This document shows, one piece after another, positions 11,790 through 22,700 of a stretch of DNA of 64,000 bases. The notes below the pieces were generated by a model. That model saw nothing but the letters and a program-made list of their open reading frames with translations, was not told where the DNA came from and did not search any database. The DNA is from Rhynochetos jubatus. Its lineage: Eukaryota; Chordata; Aves; Eurypygiformes; Rhynochetidae. The stretch lies in contig CM050668.1 of assembly GCA_027574665.1 (NCBI GenBank), positions 6,348,001 through 6,412,000 on the forward strand, written 5' to 3'. Position numbers and translations under genes: made by a program. How positions within the stretch are numbered: position 1 is the first letter of the stretch; every line of letters starts with the position of its first letter.

Positions 11790-13280
11790 CGTAAGAATCA
11801 TTACTTGTGTGCACCATGGGGCAGCTGGTGAAGGACTGACTATACTTTTTGTTCTCTGACTAAATACGCCTTCCTTGCAGTAAGGTAGAGGTGGAGAACT
11901 TGCAAAGCAGAAACACCACGTATTGCAACATTGCCCATTTGTTTCCCGATGAGCTGTCTGTGTTCTTACATATGCAAACCAGGCAGATTGTGTTTTCTTT
12001 GATAAGCAACTTTACTGCAGGGTCAAGTAGAAAGAGAAGATTGGCAGGAAAGGAGCAAACGTTCCTTAAACAAAAATGTCTGCAATAATTAGCAAATGTG
12101 GCAAGAGAGAGTTGATAAACAAGTAAAAGGTGAGAAGTGAAAGGTAAGCTTCAGGGCAATTCATTAAGATGGTAAATGAACAGCAACCCAAAATTTCTCC
12201 AAGCATTTAGCAGATGGGAGGGTATCCTGGGAGCATGGCATTTGTGGCAGTGAGTAAAAGCTAGGCATACATGGATCCAGGACCATTTGTTAAAGGAATT
12301 TTTGGTTTATTTCTCAGAAACAAGACATGAGGAAGGCAAGGCAGTGTTTCCATTTTCTTTACCTGCATTTGTATTTCAGCTGCTTGGGAGCATAAAGAAA
12401 TGAAAGCCTGCTTTTCAAACTTGGAGACCCTACACCCAACGCTGCTCTCATTAGAGGTGCCAATACAATGATTTAATTAACCTGCAGTGCAGCACACATG
12501 CAGCTGATGTGGTTTGGAATCTAACTTGTACCCTACTGCCTGTACATCCTTCCAGGGTTCCCTTCTCACCTATCCTCAGCCCCAGACGGCAGCCAACCGC
12601 TCGTGCTGGTGATTTCAGCTCCTTCTGCAGCAGAGAAATTGCGAGGCACCTCTCAAAGCCAAATCAGAGCTCAGGTGGGCTCTGTCACCCTCTACAACTG
12701 CCAGGGTCAAAAGGGTAATTGGCTTTGATGAGTGCCTCCAGGAGGTGGGTGGATAAAATGCGGGGAAGGGGTGCTCCTTCACCCTCTGTCCTCATGTGTT
12801 CTGGGTTTCTGTAGCTGGCTGGGCTCCTGTGAGAGATTTGGGTAACTGCAACGGAGAACTGGTGAGGAGGGGGCTCTGCCTCACAGCAGAGGGGGCAGTC
12901 TGGTGCTGTTTAAAGCTCTTCTAAAGACTCAGCCCTGGGCTGTCTCCAGAGCTTTCTTGTTCCTAACCTAAGGAGACTTGCAGTAATGACTCTGTCATCA
13001 TCCTAATTTAGTATCTTTTAGAGTCTGAAGCATGCTCAACTCCTTGTGGTGGGCTGCTTCGTAATAGCTATTGTTGGGGGGAGGGCATTTGGGGGAAGTG
13101 GTTTGAAGTGCTCTGTAGAGACAGGACTGCCTTCCATATGTTCAATTCTTGGTGGTTTTATTTTTGATTAGGAGTAAGGGACTGATGTGTGTTATGAGGA
13201 AGTGATGAATTACCCGACATGTCTGGAGCACTGGGGACTTCCTCACATCAGGATGATGGTGATTGATTTTGCTTTCCTCT
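11790..13280. other. Noncoding interval
   Basis: Unique-looking sequence with no frame above about 70 codons. AT-rich in 12090-12480, moderately GC-rich in 12550-12950. A G-rich word near 12885 resembles part of a CTCF core but its spacing is wrong. Confidence 0.6.
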
Positions 13281-13283
13281 CTC

Positions 13284-13299
13284 TTTTTTTTTTTTTTTT
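13284..13299. repeat. Poly-T run (16), part of a possible splice acceptor
   Basis: Sixteen consecutive T residues preceded by CTTTCCTCTCTC. Together they form an unusually strong polypyrimidine tract that ends a few bases before a TGCAGCAG acceptor-like word. The same run could simply be a slippage homopolymer. Confidence 0.85.
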
Positions 13300-13308
13300 A
13301 ATCTGCAG

Positions 13309-13344
13309 CAGAGGAATTTCTCGATGCCTGATTGCAGCCAACAG
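13309..13344 (+). other. Candidate 36-nt microexon
   Basis: A long polypyrimidine tract (CTTTCCTCTCTC plus T16) leads to TGCAG at 13304-13308. The next 36 nt end in CAG, followed by GTAAGC, a near-consensus donor. Thirty-six is a multiple of three. One frame reads QRNFSMPDCSQQ without a stop and a second frame is open too; the third has a TGA. The acceptor is a tandem GCAGCAG, so use of the second AG would give a 33-nt version, also in phase. Neuronal genes with very large introns often carry microexons of this size. I do not recognise the peptide and cannot name a host gene. It could also be a chance arrangement or an untranslated exon. Confidence 0.25.
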
Positions 13345-15420
13345 GTAAGCTGTGGAACTGGCTCACTGGTGACTGTAATGGGCTTTCCTATCTCCTATCC
13401 CCACTAAATCTTAGACTTTAATGTCTTGCTGAAGACATGCTGTCAGGATGATGGAGACAGTGACATTATTAAATGAGGGCATCTTCTACTTGCTCAATTG
13501 CTTTAATCTCACAGGAGGCTGTATTAGCTCGTATCGGCCACCCCTTTTGTAGGGGTTAGAGGAGAAAGCAAAGAAACAAAGAGCAAGACTGGGGACTTCA
13601 AAAACCCAGCAGCGTGTGTTTTCCTGGAAAGCTGTAGCTGGAAGGAAGGTGGGAATTGCACCTCGCTCTGCCTGCACTGCTGGTACAGAGCTGCTCAGAG
13701 AGGAGGCAAAAGATGGATTTAACTGATCCCAGCACGTGCTGGTTCCAGAGGACTCTTATTAGCTTTGGTGTGTATGAAGCACAGCAAATCTGGTGTCTTT
13801 TCCCCTGCTGGCCATGGAAATGATGCAGTTATTGTGTGTCAGGATGCTTTTTCCTGTACTCTGTTATGTGGGCTCAGTTCCTGCACTGAGGAAGAAGGGG
13901 GCTGGAATTGGGATCCTAAACTTGAGTATCTGTTTCTCTGGAAACGAGGCTGCAATTGCAATTTATATAAAATTGCTCTTTTTGAAAAGAAATTATACAA
14001 CTGGTTTGGACTAATTACAGAGTTGCTCAGATATCTTGGGTGTGATAGCGTGACTTGGAATCCCATGCACTTCATTTGTTATCAGCTGGGGAGGTGGAGG
14101 GGAAAGGAGGCACAAAATATCAAAAGGAGCAGAAATTAGGATGGAATGAGCTGAAAAAGGAATGAAGCAGAACAGGAGAACGGGAAAGATCCATGTGAGG
14201 AGCAACCAATACAGTGAATGAAGCTGTCCTCAGATAACATTATGAATGTGAAGGCATACACCTACATTCCCAAGATGAAGTAGGACATAGTCTGTGAGTT
14301 CCTGGTGATTTCTGATATGTTTATTAGTTGCTTGCTGAATGAAGTTCTTCTGTTGGATGGCACTGCAAAAAGAATGGTAGTAAGAGCTGTAATTAGATCG
14401 TAAGCATCTACAGCACAATTGCTGTGCTAGTACAGAGGAAGGGTGTGTGGAAGAGACAAACTTCTCGCATCACCAGGTAGGAGTTGCCTCGCAGACCATC
14501 CGTGTAGGAACGGTCACTGCGCCTGAGATCTGTACATATGTTGTAGGGTAAATGCTTTCTTGTGAGTGAATGTCCCCGAGTGGCCTAAAAGGAGCAACTG
14601 AACAAAGAAATATTCCATGTCAAGGCAAATCTGTACTGCTGTAATACTCTGTGGGTGTAATTAGTCCGGCAGTTGCTCCCACAGAGCTGTGAAATGCTGG
14701 TTTTCCCAACGGTGTGCAATTCCTAGGTATTGAACTCCTCTGAAAGGGAGGTCTCTCTTCAGTCTTATTCAGCACAATGCACGGGTCAGCAAAGCACAGC
14801 TCGGACTTCCTGGATAAACTCCTGGCCCTTGGGATGTGTCTGGTCAAGCTGGTTAGGAATGTGCAGAAGTGCAGTGACTTGGTGGATGTTTTTATCCAGC
14901 TTAGACTTGCTGTGCACTGGAGCTTTCCAGTATGGTTTCCTTAAAATCCAGCATTTTTTGCAGGTTTTCTGAATTACCTATAACTTACCTTCCAGTAGAT
15001 CTAGCTATGCTGGCAGGTGCCATGTGCCACCCCAAAGCCCTGTATCCCCCCTGGGGAAAGCAGCTGTGGCTCCTGCCAGAGTGATGTCCTAAAACTCCCC
15101 TGAGAGCGGCCCCAACACCCTCCTGGGTCAGTTGCGTTGTAGAAGCTCCCAGCCCATGCTGAGCTGCAGGGCAATACCTGGGTGCATGTCTGGCTCACCT
15201 CTGCACAGGGCCCCAGGTCTGGTCTCTTCCTGCTTGGGAACCCTTTTTCTCTTGACAAAATAGTTCAGCCCCAGAACCTGCTGCTGGAGGAAACCAGAGG
15301 GGTGACAACCTTCCTTTCCCATCTTTGTTTTAACTATTTAAGAAAACCTTACTGAATTCAAAGCAGGTATGCCAGCCGCCCACAGGTGAAAATGTCCCAT
15401 CTCCCTTCCGCTGCCCTGGT
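13345..15420. other. Noncoding interval
   Basis: No gene is recognisable. Open frames at 13765-14139 (plus) overlap others on both strands. On the minus strand a strong donor-like AAG|GTAAGTTA ends near 14990 but lacks a good acceptor upstream. Composition is mixed, with GC-rich text from 15000 to 15320. Confidence 0.6.
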
Positions 15421-15429
15421 GACTATACA

Positions 15430-15515
15430 ATTACAACAAAACAAACCAATCCACACCAAAACCTGATAATGACAAAATAAAACCCACCAAAACCCAAAAT
15501 AAACTCCACAACACT
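15430..15515. repeat. A/C-rich low-complexity stretch
   Basis: Over about 85 bp the plus strand is made almost wholly of A and C in words such as ACAAAACAAACC and CCACCAAAACCC, with very few G or T. The strand asymmetry is marked, but there is no fixed repeat unit. Confidence 0.7.
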
Positions 15516-15539
15516 GAACAACCTTCTTCAAGCTGGAGT

Positions 15540-16180
15540 TAATCAAGACGAATTTATTAAGAACATCTCTGAAAGCAAATGAGCCGATTACAGGTCGGAA
15601 GAAACTTGGTTCTTTTGGCTGACAATAAAGTCAATGGCTGAAATTATTCAAGCTTTGAAAATCAGATAATAAACTGTTTCAATTATTATCTCTAATAACT
15701 TTGGAGGACATCTTTAAAGTTCTCTTCCATGAATCCTACTTCAAATGCTACTGCAGAGATGAAAGGAACAAGCTTAACCCAATGAATAACTGATAAACCA
15801 GAAATATCACTGCCTTGCCTTGGAACATCACAGATCAGAGCTCGTCCCTTGAATATAATCATCGTGTATGCTATCGCTGGCCTTTATTGGAAGCGAAGCT
15901 CTTTTATGATATTCTGTCATTTATGACAGTTCCTCCAGAGAGTTCATTAGGATGAACATTAATGTGGCTGAATCTAGGAAACTGCTTTTGCTGACATAAT
16001 GCCAACATACATTACAACGCTGTGCCAATGCAGTGGGGGAGCTTTATGGTGGTTTAATGCGCGTGTGTGTTGCAAATTGCATCACTTTTTAACTCTCTCT
16101 GTAAAGCAGTGTATTTTTTTCTGAATTGCCACCACTATAAATATATGTAATGGGGTGCCAGAACAGCTGTTTTGTTCAGC
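15540..16180. other. AT-rich block, candidate conserved noncoding element
   Basis: This block is AT-rich and almost free of CpG, with many TAAT, ATTA and AATTATT words. It contains a 16-bp palindromic word near 15914 (CTGTCAT, two bases, ATGACAG). The density of homeodomain-like words and absence of low-complexity text over several hundred bases suggest a regulatory element. Conservation in other birds or mammals is not visible here. Confidence 0.25.
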
Positions 16181-19100
16181 AGTTATCTGTGATGATTATG
16201 CATTCATAGGCTAGAGTTTCCAGCACTGGAGAGTTGCAATTAATCTATACTGTGCTTTAAACCACCAGAGTGAGCGCTTGGGTTTTTCCCCTGCTTTACT
16301 GGTATTTCTTAGAGTCCCTTGTACGTAAAAATCTGTATTAGGAATTGAGGCAAAGGAAAGAAGCAACAGCAAAGAAATAGCTGATGACTTTCCCCTTCTC
16401 CCAGCGATTTCCACATGGATATGTTATACAGGGTTAGTTTACTTTGCATCCAAAGTTGGGTCACTTGTTTCAAGCATACTCATAGTGGAGTAATCAAGGC
16501 CAGTAGGATTGGTCTCCACGGGTTATGGCTTTCATGGAGCACGTCTCTGTGCATATTTAAAAAAAACCAAAACAACCCAAAGCCCCAAGAATTGCCCCCA
16601 CCTGTTGGTGTCAAAGGCTTGAGTGCCATTACTGATGACCTTTTTTGTTTGTTTGGAAAAGAAGGTCTTGCTGCCTCTGGTGATGAAAGGCAGGACAGAC
16701 CTAAGAACTGAACTGAAAGGAGAAAAGGGTTAGATCTAGCTAATATTTTCTGGAGGAGTAAAAGAGCATCATACAAAACTGCTAGAGAAAAATACACAGC
16801 CAAAATAGACTATAAATGTCCATAAGCCAAAGCAATAACATCAAAGGTTTAAAAAAATTAGTCAGGCTAAACCACAAGGCAGTAGAAGTGACTCAGTGTA
16901 ACAGCCAGTTCTGAAATCCTAGCAGAATGGCCAGAATATCAGAGACCAACTCCTTGCAGAGAGGGGGAAAAACATCTCATCTTGCTGAGTTCACACAGGG
17001 ATGGCCCCAGTCCATTTCTTTTGCTTTCCCATGCCAGGCTCATGGTGGGATGAGTAAATACAGAAAAGGGCTAGGCTAAATTTTATATAAGTGGATGCTG
17101 TAATGTTACCTGACTACTCTGAGGTAGCTGGGAGAGCAGTATAAGATGCTGTTATTAAGGGATTAAAATATTAGTTTTATGATTGCACATTTTTCTACAA
17201 GATATGGGTGTTGAAACAGCAACACAAAAATAATTAGTATATCATGTTGATAATGCAGAGTATGTCACTACTTGCATTCAGACATTAATTTGTTGGTTTC
17301 TCAGTATGACCGACAACTTTATTCCATAGAAGCCTACGTTTGATGTCATCATCCAGCACTGCCAAAACTATCAGGCAGTGCGTGGGGGAGTAACTGTGTA
17401 TTTCATATATTGTGTTGTGTGGATGAGTGTATGTCCTATGTGGTTTGGGACAAATGTTGTTACGTAGGTATAAATATCCTGCACAGGATGGACATAAAAA
17501 CACCAGACTGGACTCTCATACATGACAAAGCCCTTTTACACCATTATTTTTCACTGAAAAGAGCAGCAAGGCATTCTTAAACTGACAGTGTATCAGATTT
17601 ACAGCAGAGCAGATTGAAGTGCCTGTCCTGTAAATATGAGCCATGCTTTCTATGTCCACTTTATCCTGCAGGGAGGTATTGGAGCAGAAGGAAGGTTGTC
17701 AGTGCAAACTGGAATTTGCCCAGTGTATTAGCTAAACACCATCCCTATATGCAGTTTAATTCACCAGAACTGTGGGGCTGAGGCCAGGCACAACTTCTCT
17801 GCTGCTAATGCTGACACAAGAGTAATTTCCACTGGCAGGAGCAAATGAAAGAACTGTAGGTGTGGAGAGCTGACCCTGACACCCAAGGGATTTTGCTCTG
17901 TTGGATTTGGCAACTTACTGGTGCTTTACAGTGGTAGGAGTGAAATCAGGCTGAGGCTTATCATTTATTCCTTGCACGCTTGGTTTGGATGGAGAACACT
18001 GAAGCTGTAAACTACCTCATGCTTTTTCCCATAGCCTTATTCTAATCTCCTTTCTGGGTCAATTCCCAGGTAAGAGAGCCATGCCATTACATTTTTAATT
18101 GTTTTCAGCTCACTCTTCTGAATCGCCAGCAAGGGGCTGGCAGAGCCGACAGGACATGCTGTAATGCATCGTGTACAAGCATCTTATCTGGTTGGCGCTG
18201 CTGTGGGTACCGTGCTTAGGAGACTTCCACAAATATGGGCATTTATCTTATTCAGCCATAATGAACTGCATCTGCCAGGCTAGGAGAGGACAGCTGTAGT
18301 GGATCCAAATCAGCTCCGTCTCTGTCAGTGGGCAGTGGTGTAGGGGATCCTAAGGATCTGAGTCAGGAAACTCGGCTAACAGGAATATAGCTTTGGGAAA
18401 AGACCTTCAGGGCTGGTGACAGGGCTGTCGGGCCCAGTGTGAGATGAACTTGGAGCCCCCGTAGCCATGTGGGGGGCAGAGAACCCCAGGAGCATCCATT
18501 CGAGGTTTATCAAGTTCAGATCAAAAAAGCAAGATGTGAGGAACTGCTGATGGCTGCTGAGAAGCTGGGGTCCAGTTACCTGCACGGTGGGGGGAGATCT
18601 AGCACAGCAAGTCATGTAGGGTTGCCCAAGAAATGGGATTGGTATGTGGAACTGGGAGAGAAAACCTAGAAATCCTGCTGCAAAGTGTGAACCCAGGTCA
18701 ACAGGATCATCCCTGGCCAAGATCACAGGGAATGCAGAGCTCATAAGGACAGCCCTTGCTTTGAAGTGCTTGCGGTCTGAAGGGAGGCAGAGCTGCTGTG
18801 AAACTGGAACATTAATAGATGGGGAAGTGAAAATCAAGGAGACTTGGCTTTCCTGGCTGAATTTAGCAGAGCCGGGAGCCGAGACTGTTTCCTGCATCCT
18901 AAGGCCAGTCCCTGTAGGCATTCTGCTGTTATCTTGGTTCACAGGGAGCTGTCAGGAGGGGAGCACTGCAGGTGAGCCATCCTTCACAAGCATGCCTCGC
19001 TTTACCGAATAAAGCGCGCCTGTTGTGCGTGACTTCAGCCTGCATCCGTCTGGCAGCTCGTTGAGGAGGTCTGCGCCTTCCCATATGCCCCAAGCGCAGT

Positions 19101-19780
19101 GGTCTGACATTCTCTTGCCTTCTAATGTCTTGCTAGACCCCCTGAGCTGGAGCCGGGCTGGCCGTGGGGTTCATCACCTGCAGAGCTCCGGGGCACCCTG
19201 CTCAGCTGTGCTGAAGGCAAGGGCATCCCATGGTGAGGTTGATGCCGGGGGGCTGGCGTGGAAGCCACTCTGCCTGCCAGGGCTGAGCATCCCCTCGCTT
19301 CCAAACGAGCATGTGAAAGCCCCCGTGCCTGTTTCTGGCCTGTGACGGCTCACAGACATGGCTGGTGCCCAGCAGCAAGGCTGCCCTTACCATGAGGAAT
19401 CCTGCTGGCCTGGGGGCACGGCCAGGACTGTCCCTGTGTTTTTGGTGCTGGTGCAGAGAAAGAAAAGGAAGGTAAAGCTTTGGTTTCCTAACTGCCCTCT
19501 GCAGTGCTGCTGTGTTGATAGAATAGATTTTCTTTTTTTGCTCTTTCAAGTCTAACAAGGTCAGAAAGAGGCAGCCAGGTTATGACTCTGTTCTTAATTG
19601 GGAAGATTGGTACAGGACTGTGGAGAGGGTTCCAAATGTTTTTTAATAGCTAGTTATTTTCTTCAACAGCCTGGATTAGTACACCATACAGCTGATGAAT
19701 ATGTTGGAGTGACTGGATTGATTGATAGTAATGTCAGGATGTGACTTGGAATCCAATTAACTTTGAGCTGTTTGTTTAAA
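16180..19780. other. Noncoding interval
   Basis: Mixed text without recognisable genes. The 188-codon minus-strand frame at 18376-18942 overlaps plus-strand frames at 18469-19012 and looks like stop-poor sequence. Two short splice-flanked segments (18035-18069 and 18945-18971) show how often exon-like signals arise here. AATAAAGCGCGCC near 19008 resembles a polyadenylation signal in isolation. Confidence 0.55.
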
Positions 19781-19833
19781 CATTTTTTTTTTTAAAACAG
19801 AGGTGGTTTTGTGGGGGTTTAGCAGCCTTGAAA

Positions 19834-19856
19834 TTTTGTTCCAGTTTGGAACAAAA
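19834..19856. other. Perfect hairpin, 10-bp arms and 3-nt loop
   Basis: TTTTGTTCCA at 19834-19843, loop GTT, then TGGAACAAAA at 19847-19856. It is the longest perfect inverted repeat I noticed in the window. The arms are too short for a microRNA precursor. Flanks are T-rich upstream and A-rich downstream (ACAAAACAACAAAAAAACC), so looser pairing could extend the structure. Confidence 0.8.
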
Positions 19857-19859
19857 CAA

Positions 19860-22700
19860 CAAAAAAACCTACCGGATTTATTTGGCTATTAATGTTTTTA
19901 AATGATTTTGCTTTTCTGCAGTAAAACCATTCTGCTCAACTAAATCAGTGCTTCATTTGATTGTATTTTACATGAATATTGATATCTCCACAGCATATAG
20001 CACTATTTTGTACCATCTTGTGTTCTCTAATGATTTGTACGATAAATAACAGCACAATTAACTTCAAAATAACTCTTTCAAAGCCAGCCCCCCTCCAATT
20101 CTCCTCTCCAATAAAGTCAACACAGACCAATTTGACAGATTCAAGATTTTTGTATTTCTAGGGTTTTTCTCAAAACCACATTTTTTTAATCATCACTAGC
20201 ACAGGCAACAGGGTTTTGTTTCCAGCAAGACATTTCCAGTAGAAAAACGTTGTTTTTTGTGGCTGTGTTCAGCTGCAGTTTGCCTCTTTCAGGGCTGGCA
20301 CCAGTAACAGCCTCAGCACAGCTGTGCAGGTGTTGGTGCACGTGGTGTCGAGCCCAGTGTGGCCATCACGCCGTGGGGTGTGGAGGCCAGTGGTGCCTGG
20401 CAGGTCATGAACCCTGGCCAGTGCTGCTGACCTTCTGTCCAGCTGTCACAGTGCAGTGGGGAGCAGCTGTGGGCTCTGGGGTAACAAGCCATGGTGGCTG
20501 GTGTTGTGGGCTGCACGCTGGAAAGGCACCTTGCTGGGGCCCTTCCCTGTGCCGAGTGCTTGGCACTGAGGATGCACACGTGTAGGTGTAATTCGCATGC
20601 TGTTGGTGCTGTCTGCCAGACTGCAAGGGAGGGGGAAAGGTACAGCCCTGCATTTCCCAGTGTAAATATTATCCCTGTCTGCAAACTGAGCTGGCTGCTC
20701 CTTGCCCCCACAGTCCCAGAGGGCTGCTTAAAAGGGGGTGGGGGAAGAGGAATAGAAAAGAATAAAGAAACTTTGTCAGTTAATTGGTGAAAGCCTCTCT
20801 CTCTGGCTGACTGTATTCGTTTTGACAAGAGCCTCCCCTTCTTCCCTAGAGTGCTCTGGCAAGTGAAACTCTTGCAAATAAAGCAAAGGATCTGCTGAAT
20901 GCACAAACATGCATAATTTAGTAATGCTGGAGCCTTCTGCACGTCTCATCACAAACTTGCATTCAGTAAGTGCTAACACAACTTCTTTGTGGATAGGGAT
21001 TTCTATGTATTTCTTTTTTTGGTAAGACTTGGATATCAGACTCCTGCCAGGAATTAAAATTGACCGTCAGGGTTAACGCTTAACAGGCATATCCATTCAT
21101 ACATACACACACTTAAAATAAAGGCGTGTTTGTGAATTCTTGAGTGGGTTGACTTTGAAGGATAGTATGAATAAATAATGGAAGACCAAGTTTTGCTTGA
21201 ATTTACACCCACAAGTCATTAAAAACAAACTTGATGCTAGAGAAAATAGCTTGGGGGAGGGAGGGAAGATGACAACTCTTTCATTCTAAGGAGAAAAAAA
21301 AAAAGGTTATGTCTCTGGACTAGGTGCTTGAGAGCAAAAAGCCATAACTTTTGTGTGTGTCTGTCCCTATCAGGTAGATCTTTCCTGCAGAAGGGAAGAC
21401 AAAAAATTATTAAAACTAGTGTTAGTATTTACTTGGACTAATAGAATGTTGTGCAACCTCACCTGAATTAAAATCATGATTGTAATTAGTAGGTGGTTCA
21501 TCTTGTTCTAACAATGCAGAATAATTAATTCTTTTTCACTCCACAAATAGTAATTAAAGAGAAATATTACAGAGCTGCACCTGTTTTTCATTATATGGTT
21601 GCCACAGTGAGTAAACCAAATCTTTTATTGATGAGAACAGCCCTAAGTGTGAAAACTGAGTGAGAGCATGAAACCCCCTCTGAGATTCCCTAGAGACATG
21701 CGAGAAATCTGAAATTATTAAAACATATGGTGACACATACTGATTACCAACAGCTCCTCCTGTGGTTGTGAGCCCTAATTTCTCTTTGAATTTCAGCTTT
21801 TCTAAGCTTTTTTTTTTCTTTCTACACAGATGTTTTGCAGAAGCAAATAACAAAGATATTCAAGGAGAGAAAAATTGTAGAGTCGAAGGTATTGCTTATT
21901 TGATGAAAAGAACCTTAAAGTTGGAGATTTAGTGAGTTGAAAGTCCAAAGGGTAAACTTCCTAACCAGGCTACCACCAGCTGTGTGGAGGGGAGCTGGTG
22001 CCCTGCATTATGTCTAAAATATTCCCTTGAACGCTGCTTTAAGAGCAAGGAAAGGGGAAAGCAACCCTTGAATATAGTCTTAAATAATAGCCGTAACAAG
22101 TAAAAGTGTTTGTACTAGGTGGATCACCATTCATTTGCTTTGAAAGAATAGGAAAGGTGGTTTTTCAGCAGATACCAACATCTTCAGGACTGCATGGGCT
22201 GGTCTACAAGCATTCCCCTGGCCCAGCCTGGTCAGTGAGTTTGATTAGTGACTGTGGATGCTGCCAGTATGTCTGGAAGTATTAATAGTATTCCAGGATT
22301 TTCCTGAATACGTTTTTATTGTTTCCATGGTGGCAGTGACTCCAAGCGCCGAGATGGCTGTGCCACCCCATACACCTCACGCGCGGTGTGAGGGGTCATG
22401 TTGTGTTGTGTTGGTACGGGTGACCAATGCTTGCTCTCCCCAGCAGCAGTGTCGGCTGCTCTTGACAGTCAAGGACTGAAACTGCTCCATTCCCCACCAA
22501 GAACAAATCTGAAACTGTTCAAAAGCAATTTTTATATCACTCCACCTGGGAGCTTGATAGGAGACGACACATGTGCCTCTGGCAGTCGAAAGGGCTGCCG
22601 TGCTGTTTGTAAGCATTTATCGCCCTTTGTGCAGATGATGGGAGGGCTGCAGCAGCCAGGCTGGGGGTGAGTGACGGGGGTTGGCTGGGAAGGGGACCCA
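19860..22700. other. Noncoding interval
   Basis: AT-rich from 19860 to 20240 and from 20960 to 22000, GC-rich from 20280 to 20720. The 209-codon minus-strand frame at 20313-20942 is the longest in the window, but it overlaps plus-strand frames and ends in low-complexity GC-rich text. I see no family in it. Confidence 0.6.

Noticed and set aside
18035..18069. 35-nt segment between TTTTTCCCATAG and CAG|GTAAGAG
   Set aside because: The segment is itself pyrimidine-rich and may just be a decoy acceptor. The length is not in phase, and it is weaker than the 13309 candidate.
18945..18971. 27-nt segment between a TTCACAG acceptor-like word and CAG|GTGAGC
   Set aside because: The polypyrimidine tract is poor (purines interrupt it). 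This is the level of coincidence expected by chance.
20313..20942. 209-codon minus-strand frame, the longest in the window
   Set aside because: It overlaps plus-strand frames, its composition is that of translated noncoding DNA, and no homology is recognisable.
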